A DNA stretch of 64,000 bases from Bryobacterales bacterium (GCA_003135055.1 PLDF01000299.1:1-64000), one strand, 5' to 3'; positions 30,025 through 38,416 are shown, counted from the first letter of the stretch. The notes: generated by a model from the sequence alone, not told the origin. Translations and numbers: made by a program.

Positions 30025-30939
30025 TCATCCGGGCAAACTCGGGGCGCGCCACCGCACGCGCAGCCATGCCCGCGCGGCGTCAAGGTCTCGAGGGTCGACG
30101 AAGTTCAAATAGGTTGCGACGATCGTGAAGCTAAAGAGTGGAATGTTCAGCGCGTATTCCAGTCCTGCATGAAGACAGATACCCGCCAGCAACACCCAAT
30201 ACCTAAGTTGCCTGATCCATACTATGGTGCCAAGCGAGAGCTCAATCGCCAGGGTAGACCAGGTCATGAGCTTGATGATCGCGGCGTTGTCCGCGCCGGG
30301 TACAAAAAACTGTTTGAATTCGCTCAAATGTAAGACATAGTACACGGCAGTTCCATCTATCCATGCGCCGCCATGAAGCTTCCAATAGAACGAGGACAAG
30401 TATACGAGCGTCGTCTGAATCTGGATCATCCGTTGGGCCCATGGAAGCACCAGTCTTGGCTCCCTCTGCGGCCCTCCGCGGTATCTGTGAATTAGCCGGT
30501 CTACGGAAAGGGCAGCTCCTATTGGCGCAAATATCATAAAAAACGCATCCAACCGGAGCAAAACATCGCCTCCCGATAGAATCATCGGATTACGCTTGTC
30601 TAATGAGAGAAGAGCCGCAAAAACTATCACGCTACTTATGCGGCTCATAAATCCGACCAACATAAAACCGGCAAAGGCCACAAAAATCCAAAACAACGCC
30701 ATAATCGCCGTGTTGTTATGCGGCCAAACAGCAAATATGCTGAACTGCGCCGTCCTCCCCTGCAACGAATTCATGGTAAGCAGCCCATCCTCTCCGAACC
30801 AGGTTAGCCAGTCCGGATATAAAAGCAATAGGTCGAGCAGCACCAGCGCGGCAAATACGATTCGGTAAAGAGCCAGGACAGTCGGCCGCTGAGGAGTGAA
30901 GAAGAACTTATTCCAGGCGAGTGTGGCGGCGCGAATCAT
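30025..30939 (-). CDS. HTTM-domain (vitamin-K-dependent carboxylase-like) membrane protein
   Basis: The 304-residue product has about seven TM helices. It carries HTTM features: RPTVLALYRIVFAALVLLDL at the N-terminus, then LFWIFVAFAGFMLVGF, and IQTTLVYLSSFYWKLHGGAWIDG before YYVLHLSEF. HTTM proteins are related to gamma-glutamyl carboxylase and include SdpB, which matures the Bacillus SdpC toxin. The start is the ATG that overlaps the stop of the preceding partner gene (ATGA). It is followed 18 bp later by the subtilase-like gene. The substrate is unknown; a secreted peptide of this operon is a candidate. Confidence 0.85.
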   Translation of the reverse strand: MIRAATLAWNKFFFTPQRPTVLALYRIVFAALVLLDLLLLYPDWLTWFGEDGLLTMNSLQGRTAQFSIFAVWPHNNTAIMALFWIFVAFAGFMLVGFMSRISSVIVFAALLSLDKRNPMILSGGDVLLRLDAFFMIFAPIGAALSVDRLIHRYRGGPQREPRLVLPWAQRMIQIQTTLVYLSSFYWKLHGGAWIDGTAVYYVLHLSEFKQFFVPGADNAAIIKLMTWSTLAIELSLGTIVWIRQLRYWVLLAGICLHAGLEYALNIPLFSFTIVATYLNFVDPRDLDAARAWLRVRWRAPSLPG

Positions 30940-31514
30940 TTGAGATCGTCCGGCGGAATTTGGTAGACGAAGAAAACGGTGCTGTGCCATGCCGGCAGAA
31001 CATCGTCCTCGGAGGTTATCGGAGGGATCCTGGCCCAATGTCTTATTAACTTCACCGTGCGCGGCGGCGTTGCGGAGCCCTTAAATTGTCTCGCGGCGTA
31101 ACGGGCGGCGTCGCGCCAGGCGTACGCAAAATTCTTACGATAGAGCCAGCCGACGAACTTCCGATACCTCGCCTTACTGTATCGCTCCGTGAACTTAAGC
31201 CCATCCAATCGGGGAAAGGTCCAGATTCGCAAATCGCCGTTCTGAAGGACGACCTGCGCGTCGATATAAGAATTAACGGAGATGGGGTTCGGGGCAAACA
31301 GCGACCACTCCTGGCGTAAGCCTGTCAACGAGAAGTAGGGGCCAATCCACTTCCGAAGGAGGCCGGTAAGCGAGGCGTTAAACGGAAGCACCCATAGGGC
31401 TATGAAAACTATGTGGAATGCAATGAACAGCGTCGGCAACGGGTGGGCCGGTCTGGACAGCGGCCCGCGCTTGTCTGGCGGCTCCTCGGTCATGATAGGT
31501 TCTACGGACTGCAT
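30936..31514 (-). CDS. Small membrane partner of the HTTM protein (WSLFAPNP motif)
   Basis: A 192-residue protein with one strong TM helix near residues 27-50 (TLFIAFHIVFIALWVLPFN) and the motif QEWSLFAPNPISVNSY. Proteins with a WxxFAPNP motif commonly sit next to HTTM genes, and SdpA plays this part in the Sdp system. The end overlaps the HTTM start by four bases, so the two are surely co-translated. The C-terminal half is basic and presumably extracytoplasmic or membrane-apposed. Confidence 0.8.
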   Translation of the reverse strand: MQSVEPIMTEEPPDKRGPLSRPAHPLPTLFIAFHIVFIALWVLPFNASLTGLLRKWIGPYFSLTGLRQEWSLFAPNPISVNSYIDAQVVLQNGDLRIWTFPRLDGLKFTERYSKARYRKFVGWLYRKNFAYAWRDAARYAARQFKGSATPPRTVKLIRHWARIPPITSEDDVLPAWHSTVFFVYQIPPDDLK

Positions 31515-31680
31515 CAGACAACCGCGAAGTCTACGTACAACGTTCGCTAAGCTCCTTTCTTGCTCGTCGTGCCCATGGGCGCGAATTCAGCTGCAACTCA
31601 TCGGTGTATCTCCCCGTGGTGTTCCCCGTAGCGTCATGAATATAGGGGGTCATGGAACAGAAAGACGTCGCTAGGCGCGC

Positions 31681-33246
31681 CTATTGGTTCCCGCCCGGAG
31701 TTCGCTCCGCACGGTCTATGACGATCACCGGCATGGGATGCTTTCGCTCCTCCAGTTTGAGCCCAAGCTGTTCGTCAATTGCCTCGAATATCGTGAGATC
31801 GCCGCCCGGCGTCGAAGCCTGGACCACCCCACCCGGCGGCTGTCCGATATCGCCACCCCGGCTGGCGGCGCCTGGCAACCGGGCCCTCGGGGTCCAGGTC
31901 AGGGTGAAGTCGTAGGCGCCTTTGAGACCGGTCAAGTCTACCACCGGGTGAATGAGGTAGGCCCCCGCCACATCGGGCAGACGTTCCGCCAATTGCGCCA
32001 TCGTTATGTTCTGGCAGACATACGCTCTCCCTGTCTCTACGGGACTCAACTTGCATTCGGAACGCGCCAGCAGGAGTTCCCTTTGCTGGAGCTTTGGACC
32101 GCGCTTTCCCAACACCAGTGCGAATACCGGCATGGGCTGGTCCTCGCTGTGGATCTCCAGTTTGAAGCGCTGCACGATCAGCGTCTTCAGCATTCCACTC
32201 ATGGCGTGAGCCGACATCACCTGAGGGGATTTCGCAATGACATCGAAGCGGTCCGTATCCAGCCATTTCGGCCCGCCAGTGACCGTGTCACCTGTGACAT
32301 CGAACGCCACGGTCATCAGCTCTCTCAAGGTATAACTCAGGATTTCAAGCCGGCCGTTCTGAGCCGTTAGCCTTTCTGTCTCGCCGGGCTTGCTCGTGCG
32401 TACCTCCGCCACGTCAAACTCCGTGGGGACATTGGGACTCTTTCCCGCGCCGCGCGGATCGTCCGTCGCCAGCCGGTTCACGTTGTCTAAGACGATCACT
32501 GGCGTGGGACGGGTTCCCGGCTCCAGTTTCAGCCCCAGTTTTTCGATGGCATCGAATATCGAGACGGCCCGCCGGCCGCCGGAGTGGGCCTTGGCAGCGA
32601 CGTATGCGAACTTCCCCGTCCAATCCAATTGAAAGTCATAAGCGCCTGTGAGCCCGGTCAGGTCTACCACCTGATGGTCTATGTAGTTCATGGCGGCCAA
32701 GGGCAGCAAGCTGCTTAGATCGGCCATGGTGAAGGCACTGCACGCGCGGTGGTTCAGACCTGGGGCGCCATCTACGCTCGGGCAGGCCGGTGGGCTGGGG
32801 TTGGCTGCCGGCTGAAGTTTCGGCCCCTTCTTACCCACCGCCAGCAGGTACACCGGCATGTCCTTCCGCTCATCGTGGACCGCCAGCCCGAAGCGATCCG
32901 CCAACAGAGTCTGGAGCATTCCGAGGATAGCCTCCTTTGATGCCTGACCTGGCGGCGCCTTAGCGGTAATGTCGATTCGGTCCGCACTCAGCCAGTCCGG
33001 CCCCCCCAGCACCAAATCGGTGTTGACGCTATAGGCAGTCGCAATCAGCGTCAGCGTGGTTGCGCCGTGGCACTCGAACCGGCCTCCAGGAAGGAATACG
33101 CATCCCTCCCTCGCGCCAGGCGCGCTTGTGTGGACGTCCGCCATCTCAAAGGCCGGCTGTGTTGACGGCTGTGTTGTGCTGGACTGCTCAAGCGCCACGT
33201 GCGGCAGCAGGATAACGAGGCTCAGGCCGGCCAACGCTCGCTTCAT
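31681..33246 (-). CDS. Secreted TIGR03435 protein, two tandem domain copies
   Basis: The start is the ATG with GGGAGG upstream that opens a signal peptide (KRALAGLSLVILLPHVALEQ). Two TIGR03435 units follow. Unit 1 (about residues 35-285) runs from FEMADVHTSAPGA through GGPDWLSADRIDITAKAP, LLADRFGLAVHDERKDMPVY to VVDLTGLTGAYDFQLDW and LGLKLEPGTRPTPVIVLD. Unit 2 (about 295-521) repeats the order with FDVAEVRTSKPGE, GGPKWLDTDRFDVIAKSP, VQRFKLEIHSEDQPMPVF and VVDLTGLKGAYDFTLTW. Single-unit members are the norm, so the tandem form is unusual. The family is known from Solibacter and Koribacter and its function is unknown. It sits inside the HTTM operon. Confidence 0.9.
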   Translation of the reverse strand: MKRALAGLSLVILLPHVALEQSSTTQPSTQPAFEMADVHTSAPGAREGCVFLPGGRFECHGATTLTLIATAYSVNTDLVLGGPDWLSADRIDITAKAPPGQASKEAILGMLQTLLADRFGLAVHDERKDMPVYLLAVGKKGPKLQPAANPSPPACPSVDGAPGLNHRACSAFTMADLSSLLPLAAMNYIDHQVVDLTGLTGAYDFQLDWTGKFAYVAAKAHSGGRRAVSIFDAIEKLGLKLEPGTRPTPVIVLDNVNRLATDDPRGAGKSPNVPTEFDVAEVRTSKPGETERLTAQNGRLEILSYTLRELMTVAFDVTGDTVTGGPKWLDTDRFDVIAKSPQVMSAHAMSGMLKTLIVQRFKLEIHSEDQPMPVFALVLGKRGPKLQQRELLLARSECKLSPVETGRAYVCQNITMAQLAERLPDVAGAYLIHPVVDLTGLKGAYDFTLTWTPRARLPGAASRGGDIGQPPGGVVQASTPGGDLTIFEAIDEQLGLKLEERKHPMPVIVIDRAERTPGGNQ

Positions 33247-33308
33247 ATTCCGCCTCCCGATCCTCGATCTATTCCATTTGGTTTGGATACGGGCCATTTC
33301 CCATTCTC

Positions 33309-34949
33309 CTAGAAATCCTCGATTCGAGGCTGCTCCTTGCCCTTCCATGCCGCCTCAAACGACTGCCGCACAAGGTCCGCCTCATATGCATTCCGCCGGG
33401 CTTCGAGGGCCTTGCACAATCCGAAGAGCGACCGCGGATTGCGGGGATTCCGTCTAAGGTCCTCGCGGAAGACTTGTTCCGCTTCCGGCGCTTGTTTGTT
33501 TCTCAGCAGCGCCGCCCCCAGCGACTCGCGGATCGGATAGTACCAATCCGGCACGTCGTCAAAATTCATCCCGTCCTCAATGTCGACCGCGTGGCGCCAG
33601 TGGCCGATGGCGGCGACCGCATCGCCTCGGGCCGCGGCGATGCGCGCCGATAGCGTGTCGACGGCGAGGGTATGGAGGGTGCTCCAATCGTTGAAGAACG
33701 TTCCGAAGGCGCGGCCTTGCGGAAGGCGCGAGAATGCCTGCTCCATGGCGGCCTGCTCGTCCGCGGCCTCCTTCAGCCGGCGCTTGCTCGCATCCGCATA
33801 GCCGCGCGCCAGGCGCCAGAAGAAGGTAACCGCGGTCGATTCCGCGTCCGGCGCGGGCGAGGCAAGCACCTCGTCCCAGCGGGCAAACCGCATGAGGACG
33901 AGCGTCGGCATGGCGGCCATCGCCTGGTTATGCATGTGCGACTGGATCCCTTTGGCCGCATTCAAAGCCATTTCGAATTCGCCATCCATGCCGGCCGCGA
34001 CGGCAAGAAAAAGTTGGTTGTGGCTCGAATACCCCATGACTCCGGGCGGCGCGACGGGCTGCTGACGCTGATAATTCCGGTCTGCCGCAATGGCCTGCCG
34101 GTTGCTGCCGACGGCAGCCGCATAGTCGCCGGTCCGCAGGTAAATGTGCGATGGCATGTGCAGCAGATGTCCGGCCGCGGGAGCCAGAGTCTCCAGCCGG
34201 TGCGCGCTGGCGAGCGCGCGCTCCGGATAACCGGACCCTTCCATGGTGTGGATATAGAAATGGTTCACTCCGGTGTGTTCCGGCCAGCGGCGTAGCGCCT
34301 CCTCCAGTACCGCGACGATTTCCTGCGTATCGGGACCGGGCTTGCCGTCGATTTTCCAAAGGCGCCACGGGTTCAGGTTCATCAGACTGGCCGCGAAAAG
34401 GGCCGCGGCGTCCGGGTCGTCGGGATAGCGGTGGCAGACTTCCCGCATCGCATTGGAATAGTCGCGGGCAAGCTTAGGCTGGTCGGGGCTGGGCTCGTCC
34501 GTGAAGCAGCGAGCCAGCGCGTCGATGTACGCCCGCTCCGGCTCCGGGGCGTTCGGCGCGAGTCCGGCGGCGGTCTGGATGGCGTCGAAACCGGCCCGTT
34601 CGTGGTCCCGGCTAACCATCCAGGCGTTGTAGTTCGGCCCGTTGGCGAGCGCAATTCCCCAGTAAGGCATCGCCGAGTTCGGGTCCAGTTCGGCCGCGCG
34701 TTGGAAGGAATTGATCGCCTCGCCAAAGTTGAATGCGTATACCAGGGCAAGGCCTTGATCGAAGAACTTCTGCGCGTCCTGGTTTGCTGTCGCGATGCGA
34801 TGATGAATCGCCCCCATTCCGCCAAAGAGTCTGGCGTGGCCCGCGGGTGCGCCATCGCTTCTGCGGCTGCAGGCGCACATCGCGAACCATGTTAGTGGAA
34901 GCATGATGCGGGCCAGTCTCCGTGAGCAGCATCTCAGCTTCATCGGCAT
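33309..34949 (-). CDS. TPR-repeat lipoprotein
   Basis: A lipoprotein signal (RIMLPLTWFAMCACS, lipobox FAMC) is followed by about 500 residues of helical repeats. TPR-type units are evident at QKFFDQGLALVYAFNFGEAI with FQRAAELDPNSAMPYWGIAL, at YLRTGDYAAAVGSNRQAI and at LGAALLRNKQAPEAEQVFRE. The HMPSHIYLRTGDY segment is typical of a group of bacterial TPR proteins of unknown role. The start is uncertain: the ATG chosen lies at the end of a 15-bp triple repeat, and a GTG 14 codons upstream or ATG two codons downstream are alternatives. It is 62 bp before the TIGR03435 gene and 57 bp after the redoxin gene. Confidence 0.8.
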   Translation of the reverse strand: MPMKLRCCSRRLARIMLPLTWFAMCACSRRSDGAPAGHARLFGGMGAIHHRIATANQDAQKFFDQGLALVYAFNFGEAINSFQRAAELDPNSAMPYWGIALANGPNYNAWMVSRDHERAGFDAIQTAAGLAPNAPEPERAYIDALARCFTDEPSPDQPKLARDYSNAMREVCHRYPDDPDAAALFAASLMNLNPWRLWKIDGKPGPDTQEIVAVLEEALRRWPEHTGVNHFYIHTMEGSGYPERALASAHRLETLAPAAGHLLHMPSHIYLRTGDYAAAVGSNRQAIAADRNYQRQQPVAPPGVMGYSSHNQLFLAVAAGMDGEFEMALNAAKGIQSHMHNQAMAAMPTLVLMRFARWDEVLASPAPDAESTAVTFFWRLARGYADASKRRLKEAADEQAAMEQAFSRLPQGRAFGTFFNDWSTLHTLAVDTLSARIAAARGDAVAAIGHWRHAVDIEDGMNFDDVPDWYYPIRESLGAALLRNKQAPEAEQVFREDLRRNPRNPRSLFGLCKALEARRNAYEADLVRQSFEAAWKGKEQPRIEDF

Positions 34950-34991
34950 CTGTGCTTGCGCCATCTGTGCTTGCACCATCTGTGCTTGCAC
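34947..34991. repeat. Three tandem 15-bp units at the start of the TPR lipoprotein gene
   Basis: CATCTGTGCTTGCRC is repeated three times without gaps, directly over the possible start codons of the TPR gene. On the minus strand each unit encodes Gln-Ala-Gln-Met plus one residue and offers a new ATG or GTG, so copy number would change the N-terminus or start choice. Confidence 0.75.
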
Positions 34992-35048
34992 CTGGAATTG
35001 CCCGAACGGGCCGGCAAATCCCGGTTGAACAAAGCCCTGTACCTTGTC

Positions 35049-35564
35049 CTAAACCTTGCCCCGCTCAACGATCGACAGGAGCTCCTTTTCGCCGGATGAA
35101 TCCAGCTTGCCAATAAACACGCGCCGCACCATGCCCTTGGAATCCACGATATAGACCGTGGGAGTGCCCGTACCGAACGATTCCAAACGTGAGTGCAGGA
35201 CTTTGTCGACGATCACCTGCTGATCCTCGAGATGTTTCCGCATGACGGCAACGGCGTCGGCGGACGCGACGATTACCGGCACCTTCGCCGACTGGGCCTG
35301 TCGCACCGCCATCAACTGCTTGTAGAACGGCATGCTTTCATTGCAGAAACGGCAGGTTGAGCTGATCTGGAGCAGAACCGACAAGGGCGCCGCCTGCCAG
35401 TCCGCACCTGGTAAGTTTACTTCGCGGCCCACCAGGGGGAGCGGCGTGAGCGTCTCAGTCTCCGGCGAGGAAAAGAATCGTTGTTCGATGAGGAGGCCGC
35501 CGGCAAGACAGCAGAGGCCGATTATGAACACGTGAGTCACGGTTTCAAGTTTCGTCATAACCAT
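35049..35564 (-). CDS. Membrane-anchored thioredoxin-like protein (CxxC)
   Basis: The 171-residue product has one N-terminal TM anchor (VFIIGLCCLAGGLLI) and then a thioredoxin fold facing outward: LLQISSTCRFCNESMPFYKQL with the CRFC redox pair, and the cis-Pro loop in GTGTPTVYIVDSKGMVRRV. The domain resembles redoxin/TlpA-like proteins that reduce or form disulfides in the periplasm. It is placed between a secreted Cys-rich peptide gene and the HTTM group on the same strand. I infer that the peptide may be its substrate. Confidence 0.85.
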   Translation of the reverse strand: MVMTKLETVTHVFIIGLCCLAGGLLIEQRFFSSPETETLTPLPLVGREVNLPGADWQAAPLSVLLQISSTCRFCNESMPFYKQLMAVRQAQSAKVPVIVASADAVAVMRKHLEDQQVIVDKVLHSRLESFGTGTPTVYIVDSKGMVRRVFIGKLDSSGEKELLSIVERGKV

Positions 35565-35765
35565 GGTCCTGTTGGCCTACCGCCAGGTTCCTCTTCATGC
35601 CGTGGTGCAGGCCGAAGTAACCTCGAATATGCACAGTTGGCAGCCGGCCGCTTCTTGCCAGATTCACGACAAAGGTACCGTCGTCGCGAACCCGGAATTC
35701 GGGTGCTGGCTCACCACGGAATCCGGCCTCTAACGGCTTCCGGCTGATCGGTCGCCGGAACCACC

Positions 35766-36128
35766 TTAGCAGCCGCCGCCCCCGCAACCACCACCGCCGC
35801 AACCACCGCCGCCACCGCAACCACCGCCGCAACCACCATCGACGCCGCCGCAACCACCGCAGCCGTAGCCACCGCAGCCGTAGCCGCCGCAGCCGTAGCC
35901 ACCGCCGCAGCCGCCGCAGCCGTAGCTGCCGGTCGCGGGGACGGAGTAACAATAACAGGAGCTACAGGTTTGATGTGTAAGCTGGCCTAACGACCGACAA
36001 TACTGCGCGCATCGTGGAACGCAATTCGAATGGGCGATCTTGTGGTGGCGAACAGGTCCTGCCAGGCACAGGCATGTGAGCATCAGGGCAAGCACCGCAA
36101 GCGCCGCCAACCTCACGGTCTTATTCAT
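35766..36128 (-). CDS. Secreted Cys/Gly-rich small protein
   Basis: A 120-residue precursor with a signal peptide (LAALAVLALMLTCLCLAG), then a short Cys-bearing segment (SNCVPRCAQYCRS, TCSSCYCY). About 50 residues follow made almost only of Gly and Cys with some Tyr, in units such as YGCGG and CGGGG. There are about 17 cysteines after the signal. The GCC-type repeat codes for open frames in other phases too, but only this frame has a signal peptide and start. The composition recalls precursor peptides of modified natural products and TIGR04222-type Gly/Cys tails. It is the first gene of the minus-strand run ending with the subtilase-like gene. Confidence 0.7.
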   Translation of the reverse strand: MNKTVRLAALAVLALMLTCLCLAGPVRHHKIAHSNCVPRCAQYCRSLGQLTHQTCSSCYCYSVPATGSYGCGGCGGGYGCGGYGCGGYGCGGCGGVDGGCGGGCGGGGGCGGGGCGGGGC

Positions 36129-36142
36129 AGCACTCTCTCTTT

Positions 36143-36342
36143 TGGAACAGGGCCTTCACTGAGATCAATCCTACCCCTTAGCCTACATCAACGATATCCC
36201 CGGTGACTCGCGCCGGCAATGCCTCTTTGGAGCAGTTCCCTGTGGAACATGGCCTTTACCGAGATCGATCCTGCCGCTTGGCCCACATTAACGATATCCC
36301 CGGTGGCTCGGGCCGGCAATACCGTGTTTGGGGTAGTTCCAT
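36143..36342. repeat. Two 100-bp tandem direct repeats upstream of the Cys/Gly-rich gene
   Basis: Unit 1 (36143-36242) and unit 2 (36243-36342) have the same length and order, sharing TGGAACA, GAGATC, AACGATATCCCCGGTG and GCCGGCAAT blocks at identical spacing, with roughly one base in five different. The array starts 15 bases before the start codon of the Cys/Gly-rich gene, so it covers its promoter region. Confidence 0.8.
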
Positions 36343-36595
36343 GAAAAAGTGGGAGTAAGAGTATGGGAATGGGCCTTGCCGGGACATCGACAAATGTACG
36401 CCTCCCCACCAAGAGAAGTGGCGCCGCCACTTCGCGAGAGTCGAAGCCGGAACAGCCGCCGCGCGCGGGGCGGGCGGGACAGACCCGATCAAGGGCGTAC
36501 GTCTGAGAATGGGCGAAGTGCGTGAATGGCTTGATTTCTCGGGGCTTTGCTTGGGGCGGGTGGCGTTGTCTGGCGGCTGGACGGGTACGGAATAG

Positions 36596-36624
36596 TGTCC
36601 GTTTGTGGGACTAGGGTTGTTTGG
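36596..36624. repeat. 29-bp direct repeat, copy A
   Basis: Begins TGTCCGTTTGTGGGACTAGG and matches 36891-36919 at 27 of 29 positions. Confidence 0.75.
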
Positions 36625-36890
36625 CATATCGGCTAATCAGGGCGCCGACGGCTTGCGACCGCGGAAAGAGGGGGGACTGCGATTCGGGTGATGACAGCGG
36701 CAATAGTGAAGCAACAATAATAGTTTGTTACGGGTAAACACGTCGAAAGGGGTTGAACGGCTGAGCGCCGCCGACTGGCCGGCGCGGAAGCAATCGCGGT
36801 TCGCCTGCGCCGGCCTGTCGATTATTCGGTTGTCAAAGATCCGAGGCGCGGCGAACGGCTGATCGGAGAGGAGCCGCGGGCGCAGATAAC

Positions 36891-36919
36891 TGTCCGTTTA
36901 TGGGACTAGGGTCGTTTGG
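36891..36919. repeat. 29-bp direct repeat, copy B
   Basis: Begins TGTCCGTTTATGGGACTAGG. Same orientation as copy A, 295 bp apart. Confidence 0.75.
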
Positions 36920-36932
36920 TAAATCGAAGGGA

Positions 36933-36950
36933 ACAGACCAGGAGGTCTGT
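36933..36950. repeat. TCCT-loop hairpin repeat, copy 3 (inverted)
   Basis: ACAGACC, loop AGGA, GGTCTGT: a perfect 7-bp stem whose loop is the complement of the TCCT loop at 8259 and 9946. It is followed by CCTACAGG. Confidence 0.5.
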
Positions 36951-37228
36951 CCTACAGGGAAAAAGGCTCCCCTACTTATAGTATATAGTATGGGAAAAAG
37001 CGCTTTGGCAGTTTGCGTATTGTTTTCATGGTGATACAGCTTGTGACCCGGATTATGCCGCGAGCCGGGCTGGGAGGCCTGCTTGCCCTTGAAAAGGTGC
37101 AAGCGGGTTGCATTCACCAAGTTAATGTCCACCGGAGGTGGCCATGGGGTTTATCTTGCGGCAACAATAGCCGTAAGAAAAGCCAAATTCAAGGCATTCC
37201 CGAAAAGCCTCACCCGGCGGCGGGCGGA

Positions 37229-38416
37229 TCAGACCTGGTCGAGCTGCACTTGCCGGACATAGAATCCCGCGTCCAGCCGCCTGGTGCGGATCGATGGGTC
37301 GGCCAGGCGGAGCCTGATTCGGTAGACGCCGGGTTGCCGGGGCGTCCAGACGTGAGTCCATAGTCCCCAAGGGCTGTGCGCCGCCGGCTGTACGCGGGAC
37401 ACAGGCACGTAAGGCTCCTCCGGCCTAAAACGTATCAGGAGGTTGTCCGCCGGCTGCGATCCGCCCCAAACGATCCCGACGACTTTGAATTTGACCCGTC
37501 CGTCAACCAGCCATTTCTCGATGCGAACCGGCATCGCCGCGGGATCTATGGTAGCGGGCTGATACTCGCTCGCGCGCGCCGGCATGCCGCGCTGGTGGGT
37601 TCGTGCGGCATACTCCTGCATCTGCGAGGTGGGCTCGGCCGCCTCATCCACGGGCCCGATCATGTTCACCCATTTGATGCAGGCGCATCCGTACCAACCC
37701 GGCACAACCAGGCGGACAGGGGCGCCGTGGTCCGGCGTCAACGGCTCGCCGTTCATCCTGGTAGCCAGAAACGCTCCGGAATTCTCTATGTCATGGCGGG
37801 AAAAGATCCAACTGGCCCCCGGCACGGACGGGGTGAGCGGCTTGGCGGCGTACCGATCGAAGCCGGAAACGAGGATTCCGGCGGCCTTCTCAAGGCGCAT
37901 CCGACCGAGGCAACGCGAAAGCGGGACGCCATCCCAGGCTGCAACGCTAATCATGCCGAAGCGCGCGGCCCGCGTGTTGCCCGCACACTCCATCAGGTGC
38001 AGCCCCCGCGGCTCGGCTTGAGCTTTCAGCTCATCCATACGGATTCGCACGGCGGCGGGGCTTGACACACGGATAGACCAAGGCCGGCTGGTATCCAGCA
38101 GGTGCGAGGCGCGGGTACGGATATAGAATAAATCCGTGGGCGTCGCCAGGTTATCGCGGTCGAGGCGCCCCAGATCCGTAAACCGCCGCCCGTCCAACTC
38201 GTCTCCCAAGAGAGTGTCGAGCGGCGCGCGGCCCTCGTCCTCGAACATTAACGCGCCTACAAGCTTGCCCCCTTGGAATGGATCCTCAGCCGCGGCGGTG
38301 CGCCGGAATCTTAGCAACTCCACCCCGCCGATGGTTGCCGCTAGCGCCCCGCCGGCCAGGACCGTCGCGCCCATCCACTTGCGCCGTGTTGTCAAATTGT
38401 CCAAGCTATGAAGCAT
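37229..38416 (-). CDS. Molybdopterin-dependent oxidoreductase of the sulfite oxidase family
   Basis: The 395-residue product starts with an N-terminal TM or Tat-like signal (TTRRKWMGATVLAGGALAAT). It carries the Moco-binding domain with the ligand Cys in LHLMECAGNTRAARFG and the second signature PDHGAPVRLVVPGWYGCACI KWV. A C-terminal dimerisation domain of Ig type follows (WTHVWTPRQPGVYRIRLRLA). The MsrP/YedY and SorA groups share this layout. The substrate is not evident, and no haem partner is adjacent. The start is the ATG giving the twin-Arg region; an AGGG lies about 10 bases upstream. Confidence 0.88.
   Translation of the reverse strand: MLHSLDNLTTRRKWMGATVLAGGALAATIGGVELLRFRRTAAAEDPFQGGKLVGALMFEDEGRAPLDTLLGDELDGRRFTDLGRLDRDNLATPTDLFYIRTRASHLLDTSRPWSIRVSSPAAVRIRMDELKAQAEPRGLHLMECAGNTRAARFGMISVAAWDGVPLSRCLGRMRLEKAAGILVSGFDRYAAKPLTPSVPGASWIFSRHDIENSGAFLATRMNGEPLTPDHGAPVRLVVPGWYGCACIKWVNMIGPVDEAAEPTSQMQEYAARTHQRGMPARASEYQPATIDPAAMPVRIEKWLVDGRVKFKVVGIVWGGSQPADNLLIRFRPEEPYVPVSRVQPAAHSPWGLWTHVWTPRQPGVYRIRLRLADPSIRTRRLDAGFYVRQVQLDQV

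Larger units (their letters stand above)
36343..37228. other. Gene-free, repeat-bearing spacer
   Basis: About 890 bp without a supported gene. It holds two copies of a 29-bp repeat, an inverted TCCT-type hairpin and an AT-rich stretch (TTATAGTATATAGTATG) near 36975. Minus-strand frames covering the 29-bp repeats both encode PNxPSPxNG, so they may be remains of one duplicated coding piece. Confidence 0.45.

Noticed and set aside
35545..35952. Minus-strand frame made of Arg, Leu and Trp repeats over the Cys/Gly gene
   Set aside because: It is the same simple repeat read in another phase, without signal peptide or ribosome site.
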